Assembly (NCBI RefSeq): GCF_028464145.1
Contig: NZ_JAQPCG010000008.1
Span: forward strand, 186,001 to 250,000
Source of the DNA: Maribacter sp. PR1
GTDB taxonomy: Bacteria; Bacteroidota; Bacteroidia; Flavobacteriales; Flavobacteriaceae
Length of the DNA stretch: 64,000 bases
Direction: 5' to 3'
In this document: positions 44,293 through 52,759 of the stretch, piece after piece
Numbering within the stretch: position 1 is the stretch's first letter
How the letters are laid out: each line of letters begins with the position of its first letter
Position numbers and translations under genes: made by a program
The notes under the pieces: generated by a model
Database searches by the model: none
Told to the model about the DNA's origin: nothing
What the model saw: the letters and a program-made list of their open reading frames with translations, nothing else

Positions 44293-44999
44293 TACAAGTA
44301 GAAAATCTTTATAAAAAATTCGGGAAGAATGAAGTTCTTTCAGGTTTAGACCTATCCATTGAAGAAGGAGGAATTTTCGCAGTATTGGGACCCAATGGCT
44401 CCGGTAAAACCACGTTGATTAAAAGTATTTTGGGAATGGTCGTACCCAATAAAGGTAATATTTCAGTTGGGGGTATATCCATTAAAAAGAATTGGAAGTA
44501 TCGAAAAAATATTGATTATCTGCCTCAAATCGCAAACTTTCCAGGCAATCTAAAAGTCAAAGAATTGATTCGCATGATAAAGGATCTGCGCCAAATGCCA
44601 AGTAAGGAAGAAGAACTTATCGAACTTTTTAAATTGGAACCGTTTTTAAACAAAAAACTTTCTACACTATCAGGAGGTACAAAACAGAAAGTAAATATTG
44701 TTTTGACCTTTATGTTCGATTGTCCTTTGCTCATTCTAGATGAGCCTACCACAGGTCTGGACCCCGCTTCTTTAATTCATTTAAAAAAGCTACTACAAAA
44801 AGAAAAATCGAAGGGGAAAACCATTTTGGTTACTTCCCATATTATGCAATTTGTAGCCGAGGTAGCTGATACCGTCATTTACCTTTTGGAAGGAAAAATA
44901 TATTTCAAAGGAACCATTGACACCTTAATGGAAAAGACCCAACAAACTGATCTTGAACACGCCATTGCGGCCATAGCAACCACACCTAACCATGCTTAA
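44289..44999 (+). CDS. nosF: NosF ABC-transporter ATPase
   Basis: A 236-residue ABC ATPase with Walker A GPNGSGKT (34-41), signature LSGGTKQK (127-134) and Walker B LLILDE (147-152). It energises the NosFY permease needed for CuZ assembly, probably by moving a sulfur species. It overlaps nosD upstream by 4 bases and nosY downstream by 8, so the three are translationally coupled. Confidence 0.95.
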   Translation: MIQVENLYKKFGKNEVLSGLDLSIEEGGIFAVLGPNGSGKTTLIKSILGMVVPNKGNISVGGISIKKNWKYRKNIDYLPQIANFPGNLKVKELIRMIKDLRQMPSKEEELIELFKLEPFLNKKLSTLSGGTKQKVNIVLTFMFDCPLLILDEPTTGLDPASLIHLKKLLQKEKSKGKTILVTSHIMQFVAEVADTVIYLLEGKIYFKGTIDTLMEKTQQTDLEHAIAAIATTPNHA

Positions 45000-45774
45000 A
45001 ATCCTGAAATATAGTTTTTACGACCTCATCCGTAGCAGATGGAGCTATGTGTACTTTCTATTCTATCTTATTCTGGGATTTGTATTACTCTTCTTGAACA
45101 ATGATGTCTCCAAGGCCGTGATAACACTAATGAACATAATCATCATACTGGTGCCACTTATTGGAACTATTTTTGGGGTTATGTATTACTATAACTCCAA
45201 AGAATTTACGGAACTACTATTGGCACAACCCGTAAAACGTTCCTCTATTTTCTTTGGACAGTATTTGGGCGTAGCAGGTTCGCTAACAATGAGTTTGGTA
45301 TTGGGGTTAGGAATTCCATTTGTGTTGTATGGATTATTCAAAAGCGACGCTATTTTTGATTTCTCTTTACTCTTGGTCACAGGTGCTTTTTTGACCTTGA
45401 TTTTTACTGCGCTATCCTTTAATATTGCACTCGCCAATGAAAATAAAATAAAGGGGTTTGGGTACGCTGTACTTATATGGTTGTTTTTGGCTGTCATCTA
45501 TGATGGACTATTCCTAATGTCCTTGATTATTTTTAAAGAATACCCATTGGATAGTTTTTCTTTGGCTGCCACCATGTTCAACCCTATAGATTTATCACGG
45601 ACATTGATTCTATTAAAGTTAGATATATCGGCACTTTTGGGTTATACGGGAGCGGTTTTCAAACAATTCTTCGGTACACACCAAGGACTCTTCATGTCCA
45701 TGTTGATGTTGATTTTATGGACCGTTCTGCCCATATGGAGATTGGTACACAAAGCCAAACAAAAGGATTTTTGA
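44992..45774 (+). CDS. nosY: NosY ABC-transporter permease
   Basis: A 260-residue membrane protein with about six helices (YVYFLFYLILGFVLLFL, VITLMNIIIILVPLIGT, LTMSLVLGLGIPFVLYG and others). The EFTELLLAQPVKRSSIFFGQYLG segment after the second helix is typical of NosY. With NosF and NosD it supports maturation of the NosZ CuZ site. It is the last gene of the nos accessory unit. A sigma-54-type promoter for the next unit starts 94 bases downstream. Confidence 0.95.
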   Translation: MLKILKYSFYDLIRSRWSYVYFLFYLILGFVLLFLNNDVSKAVITLMNIIIILVPLIGTIFGVMYYYNSKEFTELLLAQPVKRSSIFFGQYLGVAGSLTMSLVLGLGIPFVLYGLFKSDAIFDFSLLLVTGAFLTLIFTALSFNIALANENKIKGFGYAVLIWLFLAVIYDGLFLMSLIIFKEYPLDSFSLAATMFNPIDLSRTLILLKLDISALLGYTGAVFKQFFGTHQGLFMSMLMLILWTVLPIWRLVHKAKQKDF

Positions 45775-45867
45775 AATGTTACGCAAACCCCTTTATTTTA
45801 TTTTCGTTGTTATCCGCAGTCTTGTGATAGGTATCTCTAGTTCTTAGAGCTATATTGAACAAATTGT

Positions 45868-45883
45868 TGGTATCAAAATTGCA
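45868..45883 (+). promoter_or_regulatory. Sigma-54-type -24/-12 promoter upstream of the histidine kinase
   Basis: TGGTATCAAAATTGCA fits the -24/-12 pattern with GG (45869-45870) and GC (45881-45882) exactly 10 bases apart and a perfect TTGCA. Transcription would start near 45893, leaving a leader of about 80 bases before the ATG at 45975. The downstream genes encode a sigma-54 activator, so autoregulation is likely. Confidence 0.55.
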
Positions 45884-45974
45884 AGTATATTTCTCTTTTC
45901 GTTCAAATTACTGGTACTGCTCCACAATTGCTATAAAATTTTTATTCCTTATCAATAATCAAGACCTTTATAGA

Positions 45975-47063
45975 ATGACAATTGCCGAAGCCAAACTAAA
46001 AGAACGTGTAAAGGAACTAACCTGTTTGTACGAGGTAACTTCCATCATCGTAAATTCAGATTACGATCAGTTAGAAACTTCTTTTAAGGCTATTGTACAT
46101 TGTTTTAAAAAGGCTTGGCAATTCGAAGATATTACGGAGGTACTTCTATCTGTAGGGGAGTACCATGTGAAGACCGAAGGCTTTCGTTCTGACATGGTCA
46201 ATATAAGATCGGACATTAAAGTCTTTAATAAAGTAGACGGACAAATAGTTGTTGGTTATCCCTCTGAAAAATATGCTGTTTCCGATTTTTTGAAGGAAGA
46301 AAAGACCTTACTCGACAATATTAGTCTGGCCATCGGAAACCTCATGGAACGTAAACAAATCCATGATAGCGAAGTTGCAACTCGACGACAGATGGAACGT
46401 ACAGACCGCTTGCACATACTTGGGGAGATCACTGCTGGTATCGCTCATGAGCTGAATACACCATTGGCCAATATTCTTGGATTTGCCGAACTTTTGAAGG
46501 AAAAAGTAAACAAAGAAGAAAATGTGCGTGACCTTAATAAGATTATGGACAATGCCATTTTTAGTCGCGAAATCGTAAAAAAACTGATGTTCTTCGCCTG
46601 TGAAATGCCGCAGGAAATGAAACCCGTCCTATTGAAGCCCGTTATAGAAAGTGTATTAAAGTTACTTGCCCCTTCCCTACGCGAAAAAAAGATAAACCTC
46701 GCCGCCTCGTTCAGCAACGATTCCATGACACTTAGAGCAGATACCGTACAATTAACACAGGTAATGTTCAATCTTATTATGAATGCGGTCTACTATTCCC
46801 CTACAAACGGAAACATAGATCTAAACATATCCGAAAAAGAAAAGGTAATCCGTATCCGTATTTCGGACGAAGGAAAAGGGGTTGCCGTTGAAAATGAAGA
46901 TAAGATATTCGAGCCCTTTTTTACGACCAAACCTATCGGAGAAGGTTCTGGATTGGGGCTTAGTGTTGTCCATGGTATCATCAATAGTCATAAAGGTAGT
47001 ATTTCCTATGAATCCAATACGCCCAAAGGAGCTATCTTTACTATTGATTTTCCTAAATTGTAG
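45975..47063 (+). CDS. Soluble histidine kinase with N-terminal GAF-like sensor
   Basis: I choose the ATG at 45975. The frame is open to 45855, but that extension overlaps the sigma-54-type promoter and has no protein character. The 363-residue kinase has no membrane segment. Residues about 5-130 look like a GAF-type sensor (KERVKELTCLYEVTSII, FKKAWQFEDITEVLL, LLDNISLAIGNLMER). The transmitter has H158 in IAHELNTPL, the N box NLIMNAVYYSP, G1 DEGKGV and G2 GEGSGLGLSV. It must sense a cytoplasmic signal. The response-regulator gene follows after 2 bases. Confidence 0.93.
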   Translation: MTIAEAKLKERVKELTCLYEVTSIIVNSDYDQLETSFKAIVHCFKKAWQFEDITEVLLSVGEYHVKTEGFRSDMVNIRSDIKVFNKVDGQIVVGYPSEKYAVSDFLKEEKTLLDNISLAIGNLMERKQIHDSEVATRRQMERTDRLHILGEITAGIAHELNTPLANILGFAELLKEKVNKEENVRDLNKIMDNAIFSREIVKKLMFFACEMPQEMKPVLLKPVIESVLKLLAPSLREKKINLAASFSNDSMTLRADTVQLTQVMFNLIMNAVYYSPTNGNIDLNISEKEKVIRIRISDEGKGVAVENEDKIFEPFFTTKPIGEGSGLGLSVVHGIINSHKGSISYESNTPKGAIFTIDFPKL

Positions 47064-47065
47064 GT

Positions 47066-48391
47066 ATGAGGTTACGCAAAGAGAACATTCTTATTGTAGA
47101 TGATGACATCGATATTTTGGAGCTGTTACAGCGGCATCTGAAATCGATAGACTATCATACTTACAAAGCCGTTTCCGTTAAAGAGGCACTTTTTATCCTA
47201 AAAGATACACAAATAGACTTGCTGATCACGGACATTCAAATGCCCGAAATCGACGGTCTCCAATTACTGAAATTTACGAACGAACATTATCCGGAAATGC
47301 CTAAACTTGTGGTTACCGGTTTCCCTTCGGTCGATGGTGCTTTGGAGGTCTTCAAATCTGGTGCTACTGATTATCTGACCAAACCTTTTACAAAGGAAGA
47401 ACTGAAAAAAGCCGTCCAAAAAGCAATTGAACAGGTGGCAGGTCAGAGAGTTCCTAAACCTAAAAGCGCAAGTACAAAGGCGAATAGTTATTCTGATATG
47501 ATCGGTGAATCAGAAGCCTTCCTCAAAGTGACCGACATTATTGAAAGGGTAAAAGATAACAAGGCTACGGTTTTGATAAAAGGCGAGAGCGGTACGGGAA
47601 AAGAACTCGTAGCACGCGCCATTCATTATTCCGGTAAGTTTTCCCGAGCACCATTTATTGCGGTCAATTGCGGTGCCATTCCCGAGAACTTGCAAGAGGC
47701 CGAACTCTTCGGGTATATAAAGGGAGCGTTTACCGGAGCGAACGAAAATCGTAACGGATTCTTTCAGTCCGCTCAAGGTGGTACATTGTTTTTAGACGAA
47801 ATAGGAACCGCATCTTTGGCGGTACAAACAAAGTTGTTACGTGCCCTACAAGAAAAGGAAATAACAAAAGTCGGTTCCCGAAAGGTAGAAAAGGTAGATA
47901 TTCGTATTATCGCAGCTACCAATGCTAATCTATTGGAAGAAATCAAGAACAAAGACTTTAGGGAAGATCTTTATTATCGTTTGACCGTTGTTGAAATTGA
48001 TGTACCACCTTTACGAGAACGTAAATCGGATATTCCCTTATTGGTCGAAAAGTTCTTGCGAAAATATGGTGTTGAATATAAAGACCGCCTACTTCGTATC
48101 TCTCCGGAAGCATTACAAATTCTAGAGCGTTACCATTGGCCGGGCAATATTCGAGAACTTGAAAATAGCATCCAAAGGTCAATAATAATGTCTGATGGGA
48201 TAATCGATATTAAAGACCTCCCCGATTTATTGAAATATCAAATCGACTTTCCTGATACAGGTTTCCTTCCCCTACGAGAAATGGAAAAAGAGTATGTAAA
48301 AAAGGTACTTAACCATACCCAAGGTAACAAGACCAAAGCGGCCGAAATTCTTCAAATAGATCGTAAGACTTTGCGCGATAAACTGGATTAG
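47066..48391 (+). CDS. NtrC-type sigma-54-dependent response regulator
   Basis: A 441-residue activator. The receiver domain (IVDDDIDILELLQ) has phospho-acceptor D56 in TDIQMPEIDG. The AAA+ domain has Walker A GESGTGKE (173-180), the sigma-54 contact loop GAFTGA (220-225), LFLDEIG, and the sensor region YYRLTVVEIDVPPLRER. The C-terminal Fis-type helix-turn-helix is GNKTKAAEILQIDRKTLRD. It would open sigma-54 promoters when phosphorylated by the adjacent kinase. Candidate targets in the window are its own operon and the gene set beginning at 48.68 kb. Confidence 0.95.
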   Translation: MRLRKENILIVDDDIDILELLQRHLKSIDYHTYKAVSVKEALFILKDTQIDLLITDIQMPEIDGLQLLKFTNEHYPEMPKLVVTGFPSVDGALEVFKSGATDYLTKPFTKEELKKAVQKAIEQVAGQRVPKPKSASTKANSYSDMIGESEAFLKVTDIIERVKDNKATVLIKGESGTGKELVARAIHYSGKFSRAPFIAVNCGAIPENLQEAELFGYIKGAFTGANENRNGFFQSAQGGTLFLDEIGTASLAVQTKLLRALQEKEITKVGSRKVEKVDIRIIAATNANLLEEIKNKDFREDLYYRLTVVEIDVPPLRERKSDIPLLVEKFLRKYGVEYKDRLLRISPEALQILERYHWPGNIRELENSIQRSIIMSDGIIDIKDLPDLLKYQIDFPDTGFLPLREMEKEYVKKVLNHTQGNKTKAAEILQIDRKTLRDKLD

Positions 48392-48498
48392 TCAACTGCG
48401 TATAATTTCCCCATTTGGTGAATTTCTCCTCAGTTCAAATAATCATCTTCACTAAAATTAAAATTATATATTACTGATTTTAAGTAAGTTATATTTTT

Positions 48499-48540
48499 TG
48501 GCATGCGCTCTAACCTTTAGGGGCATGCCATTTGCTTTTT
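48499..48540 (+). terminator. Intrinsic terminator after the response regulator
   Basis: Perfect 8-bp arms TGGCATGC and GCATGCCA flank a 16-base loop and are followed by TTTGCTTTTT. It lies 108 bases after the response-regulator stop. Confidence 0.7.
48521..48536 (+). promoter_or_regulatory. Sigma-54-like -24/-12 promoter overlapping the terminator
   Basis: GGGCATGCCATTTGCT has GG (48522-48523) and GC (48534-48535) 10 bases apart, with TTGCT at -12, close to consensus. It lies 143 bases before the Rnk-like gene. Because its first half is the 3' arm of the terminator hairpin, the match may be fortuitous. Confidence 0.4.
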
Positions 48541-48678
48541 ATGGTACGAATATAAATGATACAAAATGTTACTGTTTATACCATCAATTCAAAATACAAG
48601 AAAATCCCTTGAAAAAAAGAGTTACTCTATTCATAAGATAAAGACCAGAAAGTATAATAATGAAGTTAAACCTGTAAA

Positions 48679-49164
48679 ATGAAAAAGATGAAGTACGGGA
48701 GCCTTGTATTCAGCAAAGAAGATTTTGTTATGATAAAACAATATCAGCTAAAAGATTATGCCACTGAGGATTATTCACATAAGAATAATTTAGAAATCTT
48801 AGAAACGAACATGAATAATTCCATGATACTGGAACTAGACCATGTACCCGCTGACATTGCCCAATTATACGCTAAAATCACCGTGAAATGTAAATCAAAA
48901 TGGCAAAAGCCCTTTCAGATAGTTCCCCCGAGCGAAGAAAATATAAAAAGGAATAAAATTTCCGTGCTAAGCAGTTTGGGAGCTTCCCTTATAGGGTTAT
49001 CAGAAGGGGATAAAATCCAGTTTGGCCTTCCCGGAAGCGTTTTAACACTAACCATTAAAAAAGTAGAACAACGTAAGAAGAAAGTTAAAATAGATATCTC
49101 AGAAGATATCATCAAAGAATCCTTGCCAAAAGGATATAGTAATTCATTAACCCTAAATATATAG
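48679..49164 (+). CDS. Rnk/GreA C-terminal-like RNA-polymerase-associated protein
   Basis: A 161-residue cytoplasmic protein. The C-terminal half carries the GreA/GreB C-terminal fold typical of Rnk-like proteins (KISVLSSLGASLIGLSEGDK, then LTLTIKKVEQ). The N-terminal helical part lacks the Gre coiled coil with its acidic tip, so it should bind RNA polymerase without cleavage activity. A second copy, 51888-52307, is related. An alternative start at 48688 (MKYGSLVF) matches the start of that paralogue. It is followed by a secreted-protein gene after 2 bases and may be controlled by the sigma-54 activator encoded upstream. Confidence 0.8.
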   Translation: MKKMKYGSLVFSKEDFVMIKQYQLKDYATEDYSHKNNLEILETNMNNSMILELDHVPADIAQLYAKITVKCKSKWQKPFQIVPPSEENIKRNKISVLSSLGASLIGLSEGDKIQFGLPGSVLTLTIKKVEQRKKKVKIDISEDIIKESLPKGYSNSLTLNI

Positions 49165-49166
49165 AT

Positions 49167-49529
49167 ATGATCAAGTATGCAATTGCCCTTTTATTTTCAG
49201 TTAGTATGTTAAATGCGCAAGTTACCCTTGACCAAAAAGCGACCGATGTTCAAGTCGGTGACGTTTTTGAAATCGGTAAACCTGAGACGAATATATACCA
49301 ACACATCAAATTCCCCAGAGCGAACTTCATTATAAAAAGAGGTGGTATCGCCAATTATAAAAGAGCAGAAGGGGAAAAAGTAGTTGTGACATCCGTAAAA
49401 GAAAAAAAAGATGGTACAACTTTAGTTAAAATCAAGCGCACGGATGGGAACCGTTTCTTTGGAAGCCACACCGTAGTGTCTGCAGATTTCAAAGAAGCCC
49501 TGGAGTCCGGGGAGTTGGAGGTATTATAA
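49167..49529 (+). CDS. Small exported protein of unknown function
   Basis: A 120-residue protein with a signal peptide (MIKYAIALLFSVSMLNAQ). The mature part is beta-rich and basic (VQVGDVFEIGKPETN, ANFIIKRGGIANYKR, TTLVKIKRTDGNRFFG). I do not recognise the family. It lies 2 bases after the Rnk-like gene, so the two are probably translated from one message. A hairpin follows the gene. The combination of an RNA-polymerase-associated protein and a periplasmic protein in one unit is unusual. Confidence 0.8.
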   Translation: MIKYAIALLFSVSMLNAQVTLDQKATDVQVGDVFEIGKPETNIYQHIKFPRANFIIKRGGIANYKRAEGEKVVVTSVKEKKDGTTLVKIKRTDGNRFFGSHTVVSADFKEALESGELEVL

Positions 49530-49553
49530 AATTTTAGTTGGTTGGTTAATGAG

Positions 49554-49614
49554 GCCCGCCTGGTCTACCAGAGTTTGTTTTGCTCGAATAAAAGACAAGA
49601 CTAGGTGGGTTTTT
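49554..49614 (+). terminator. Large hairpin terminator or leader
   Basis: Arms GCCCGCCTGGTC (49554-49565) and GACTAGGTGGGT (49599-49610) pair over 12 bases with wobble pairs, enclosing a 33-base loop and followed by TTTT. It probably ends the unit of the Rnk-like and secreted-protein genes, though the size of the loop also allows a regulatory leader for the next gene. Confidence 0.55.
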
Positions 49615-49670
49615 ACCCAAAAAAAATTTGACCAAGAAATAAGATTAATAACATTTAAAATATAGAAACC

Positions 49671-50321
49671 ATGTTTGCAAAACTCACAGTATCACAAAGA
49701 ATTCAGACAGGATTTATAATGGCCATGGCATTTCTATTGGTGTTAGGTTCCAACAGGTTGGACCAAAGACATTTTTCAAACATCCAGACAACGGTCAATT
49801 CGGTCCATAAAGACCGTGTGATAGTTCAGGACTACATCTACCAATTGAGTGCTATTTTCCATAACAAAGAACTTGAATTGGTTAAAAATGACCTTCCCGA
49901 CACATCGCAAAATGAAAAAGTGGGGCAACTTCTTATTGATTTTGGAAAAACGGAATTGACCCTTGATGAACAAAAACACCTTAATACATTAAATGTACAA
50001 TTCGGAAAGCTGCAAGACCTAGAAAAGAGAATCATTAGTCCTTCGACCAATATAGATGCAGGGTTGGGCATCATTGCAGAGAATACACTTAACGAAATAA
50101 AACCAAGTCTAGATGCCCTTGCCAAAATACAGTTATCCGAAAGTGAGCAACTAACACAACTCTCACAAAAGTCGCTGGGAATGAACATCATGCTCTCAAA
50201 ACTCGAAGTGGCCTTTATGATCATCATCGGTATTGCGATGATGGCCCTGGTCTTTTATCCGCTTAAAACATCGCAATCTGAACTAGGGAAAAATAAAAGC
50301 GAATTGCAGTCTATAAAATAG
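49671..50321 (+). CDS. Two-helix membrane protein with 4HB-type sensor domain and no output domain
   Basis: A 216-residue protein with N-terminal (FIMAMAFLLVLGSN) and C-terminal (LEVAFMIIIGIAMMALVFYPL) membrane segments. Between them is a helical periplasmic domain of about 150 residues. This matches the four-helix-bundle sensor of methyl-accepting chemotaxis proteins and some kinases, but the protein stops about 22 residues after the second helix, without HAMP, kinase or chemotaxis output. It may signal through a partner such as the soluble kinase encoded nearby, or act as a structural protein. It is followed by the Cys4 microprotein gene after 7 bases. Confidence 0.8.
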   Translation: MFAKLTVSQRIQTGFIMAMAFLLVLGSNRLDQRHFSNIQTTVNSVHKDRVIVQDYIYQLSAIFHNKELELVKNDLPDTSQNEKVGQLLIDFGKTELTLDEQKHLNTLNVQFGKLQDLEKRIISPSTNIDAGLGIIAENTLNEIKPSLDALAKIQLSESEQLTQLSQKSLGMNIMLSKLEVAFMIIIGIAMMALVFYPLKTSQSELGKNKSELQSIK

Positions 50322-50328
50322 AGTAGCT

Positions 50329-50529
50329 ATGAAAAATTATAAACGAAGTGTCTGTTCCACCTGTAGTTACGTATCGTTTTGTTCGCTAACAACGGACAAA
50401 AGCAACATCAGCTCCTGTAGCGAATATCTGCACAGATTGGACGAGGAGTATCCACAGATAACTAAAGTACCCATAGAAATATTGAGAAGTAGTGATGGGG
50501 AAAACAATAAAAATCTTGTATTAATATAA
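50329..50529 (+). CDS. 66-residue Cys4 microprotein
   Basis: A short cytoplasmic protein beginning MKNYKRSVCSTCSYVSFC. Four cysteines, C9, C12, C18 and C30, could bind zinc or an iron-sulfur cluster. It fits tightly between the membrane sensor-like gene (7-base gap) and glutamate dehydrogenase (5-base gap), which supports it as a real gene despite its size. No known family is recognised. A redox- or oxygen-responsive adaptor role is possible given the setting. Confidence 0.7.
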   Translation: MKNYKRSVCSTCSYVSFCSLTTDKSNISSCSEYLHRLDEEYPQITKVPIEILRSSDGENNKNLVLI

Positions 50530-50534
50530 AACCA

Positions 50535-51827
50535 ATGGTAACAAAAACACTAAAAAAGAAAAGGGTACTGAAACAGGGTATGTTGGAAAACGTCATGCGC
50601 CAGTTCAATCATGCGGCGGATAGTATTGATCTCAATCCTAACATCCGAAAAATATTAGAAATGACCAACAACGAACTTGTTGTACATTTCCCAGTGCGGA
50701 TGGATAATGGCGAAGTAGAAGTGTTTACGGGCTATCGCGTTCAACATAACAATGCATTGGGACCCTACAAAGGCGGTCTACGCTATCATGCGACCGTTGA
50801 CATCGATGCAGCCCGGGCTTTGGCCATGTGGATGACCTGGAAAACTTCGTTGGCGGGATTGCCGTACGGCGGGGCCAAAGGAGGGATTCAACTCAATCCT
50901 AAAAAATATTCGCATAGCGAATTGGAACGTATCACACGTAGATTCACATACGCATTAGGGGATAATATTGGTCCCGAGTTGGATATTCCGGCTCCGGATG
51001 TGAACACAAACGCTCAAACCATGGCTTGGATCTTAGATACCTACATGTCAACGAAGCCACCTGCAGAACGTTCCATGAACATGCATGTCGTTACCGGAAA
51101 ACCAATAGGCGCGGGAGGTTCCGAAGGACGCGATAGGGCAACCGGATATGGTGTTTTCTTGACCATAAAATTTTGGGCCGAACAGAAGAAAGTCGATTTA
51201 AGGAATAGGAAATTTATAGTACAAGGCTTTGGAAACGTGGGCTATTGGACATCCCATTTCTTGGAAAAGGAAGGTGCTATCCTGACTGCGGTTCAGGACG
51301 CCTCTGGAACTATACTGAATGAAAAAGGTATTTCGGTGGACAGTCTTTTAGCCTATTCCGACGCCAACAACAGAAGTATTTATGGTTTTGCCGGTGCCAA
51401 ATCGCTGGATAGCAGCGAATTTTTTGGATTGGACTGCGATATAATCGTTCCTGCCGCCTTGGGCAACCAGATTACAGCTGACAATGCAAAGAAAATAAAA
51501 GCATATCTGATTGCTGAAGGTGCCAATGGTCCTACGGACGTTGAGGCGGAGGAAATTCTGTTAAAAAAAGGTATAGACATCATTCCCGATATCCTTTGCA
51601 ACTCCGGTGGGGTCATCGGTAGTTATTTCGAATGGCTACAGAACCGCAATGGCGAAATTTGGCAACTGGACGAGGTCATGGCCAAACTGGAGAAGAAACT
51701 GAAAGAATCGTTTTTCAAAGTCATGGAAACGGCAAAAATTCGAAATGTCGATATGCGTAGCGCCGCCTTTATCATTGCCATCGAACGCCTTGAAGAGGCT
51801 TATGTACAACGCGGAATTTTCCCGTAA
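50535..51827 (+). CDS. Glutamate dehydrogenase (Glu/Leu/Phe/Val dehydrogenase family)
   Basis: A 430-residue hexameric-type enzyme that interconverts glutamate and 2-oxoglutarate plus ammonia with NAD(P). The N-terminal substrate domain shows GPYKGGLRYH and the catalytic LPYGGAKGGI, then IPAPDVNTN. The dinucleotide fold has VQGFGNVGYW, and a downstream CNSGGVIGSYFEW motif is typical of the GudB/RocG-type short enzymes. It is in one strand run with the Cys4 microprotein and the second Rnk-like gene. In this stress-type cluster it may supply 2-oxoglutarate or remove ammonia during low-oxygen growth. Confidence 0.95.
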   Translation: MVTKTLKKKRVLKQGMLENVMRQFNHAADSIDLNPNIRKILEMTNNELVVHFPVRMDNGEVEVFTGYRVQHNNALGPYKGGLRYHATVDIDAARALAMWMTWKTSLAGLPYGGAKGGIQLNPKKYSHSELERITRRFTYALGDNIGPELDIPAPDVNTNAQTMAWILDTYMSTKPPAERSMNMHVVTGKPIGAGGSEGRDRATGYGVFLTIKFWAEQKKVDLRNRKFIVQGFGNVGYWTSHFLEKEGAILTAVQDASGTILNEKGISVDSLLAYSDANNRSIYGFAGAKSLDSSEFFGLDCDIIVPAALGNQITADNAKKIKAYLIAEGANGPTDVEAEEILLKKGIDIIPDILCNSGGVIGSYFEWLQNRNGEIWQLDEVMAKLEKKLKESFFKVMETAKIRNVDMRSAAFIIAIERLEEAYVQRGIFP

Positions 51828-51887
51828 ACCGAACCCTTGAATTTAGAGAGTGTTATAAAAGGAATTTAAAATCATAAATAGAAGATC

Positions 51888-52307
51888 ATGAAGTACGGAA
51901 ATCTAGTAATCGAGAAAAAGGAGTATGTGCTGTTGAAGCGTTTGATGAACCTGTCCGGCTACTATAAAGACGAAACATTTCGAAAGTCCGTAAATAAACT
52001 GTTATGCGAACTAGAGACCGCCAATATCATGGATGATGCTGAAATGCCTTATGATTTGGTCCGCTTCAACTCCGTAGTCACTATAGGTTCGAAAAAGGGA
52101 TGGAAGCGAACATTTCAGGTAGTACTTCCTAAGGAGAGTAATGTGAAAGAGGATAAAATTTCCATTTCAACACCCATGGGTGCCGCGGTAATGGGATATG
52201 CGGAAGGAGACAGCATTGTTTGGGAATTTCCATCGGGCGAACAACACTTGACCATAGAGAAAGTAGTTCAAGAGAAAAAACATATAAAATTAGACATTGT
52301 ATTATGA
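51888..52307 (+). CDS. Second Rnk/GreA C-terminal-like protein
   Basis: A 139-residue paralogue of the protein at 48679. It shares the beginning (MKYGNLVIEKKEY) and the C-terminal GreA-type fold (KISISTPMGAAVMGYAEGDS, HLTIEKVVQEKKHIK). It has the secondary-channel-binding-type domain without the cleavage coiled coil. Its stop overlaps the start of the next gene by 4 bases. Two such proteins in one stress cluster suggest a switch of RNA polymerase behaviour, but no activity can be assigned from sequence. Confidence 0.8.
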   Translation: MKYGNLVIEKKEYVLLKRLMNLSGYYKDETFRKSVNKLLCELETANIMDDAEMPYDLVRFNSVVTIGSKKGWKRTFQVVLPKESNVKEDKISISTPMGAAVMGYAEGDSIVWEFPSGEQHLTIEKVVQEKKHIKLDIVL

Positions 52308-52699
52308 GCGAACTAAAAACATTTTATGCACACGAATCGGACAACCAGATCATGATTAAAAAAGATAAGTCAGAAGTAACTGTTTGGACAGATGATCTTT
52401 CCTATGTAAACGAGGAATTGGAATACCTTTTAAGTCTTGAAGAGCAGCTAGTGCATAATTCAGAACTCTATCGACAGTTACTTACGGTGCGAAGGGAAAA
52501 CACTTTACGCCTTGCTATGCTACATCGTTATGAGAGCACGCTGGGTAAAGCCATAGAATGTGATACTACGGAATGTGATGCTTACTATTTGAACCATCAT
52601 GAAAAGAATAGGAATGGCTATTTAAAACATTTAAAAAATTATAGAAGTATAAAAACCAACGTGCTTTCTAAAATTTTATCAAAAGTAAAAATGGTCTGA
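52304..52699 (+). CDS. 131-residue helical cytoplasmic protein, function unknown
   Basis: The ATG at 52304 overlaps the preceding stop (ATGA), so translation is coupled to the Rnk-like gene. The protein is mostly helical and charged (YVNEELEYLLSLEEQ, LYRQLLTVRRENTLRLAMLHRYE), with two cysteines in IECDTTECDAYYL. Similar small helical proteins occur beside universal-stress proteins in Flavobacteria. It has no signal peptide or known domain. The Usp gene follows. Confidence 0.75.
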   Translation: MSELKTFYAHESDNQIMIKKDKSEVTVWTDDLSYVNEELEYLLSLEEQLVHNSELYRQLLTVRRENTLRLAMLHRYESTLGKAIECDTTECDAYYLNHHEKNRNGYLKHLKNYRSIKTNVLSKILSKVKMV

Positions 52700-52759
52700 T
52701 GTGCTAGATATAACGCTTCGTTCAAATTGATGAATGTCATAATCATAAAATTAAATGTC

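Noticed and set aside
45855-45974. Longer histidine kinase starting at 45855
   Set aside because: The extra 40 residues overlap the sigma-54-type promoter and do not look like a domain or membrane anchor.
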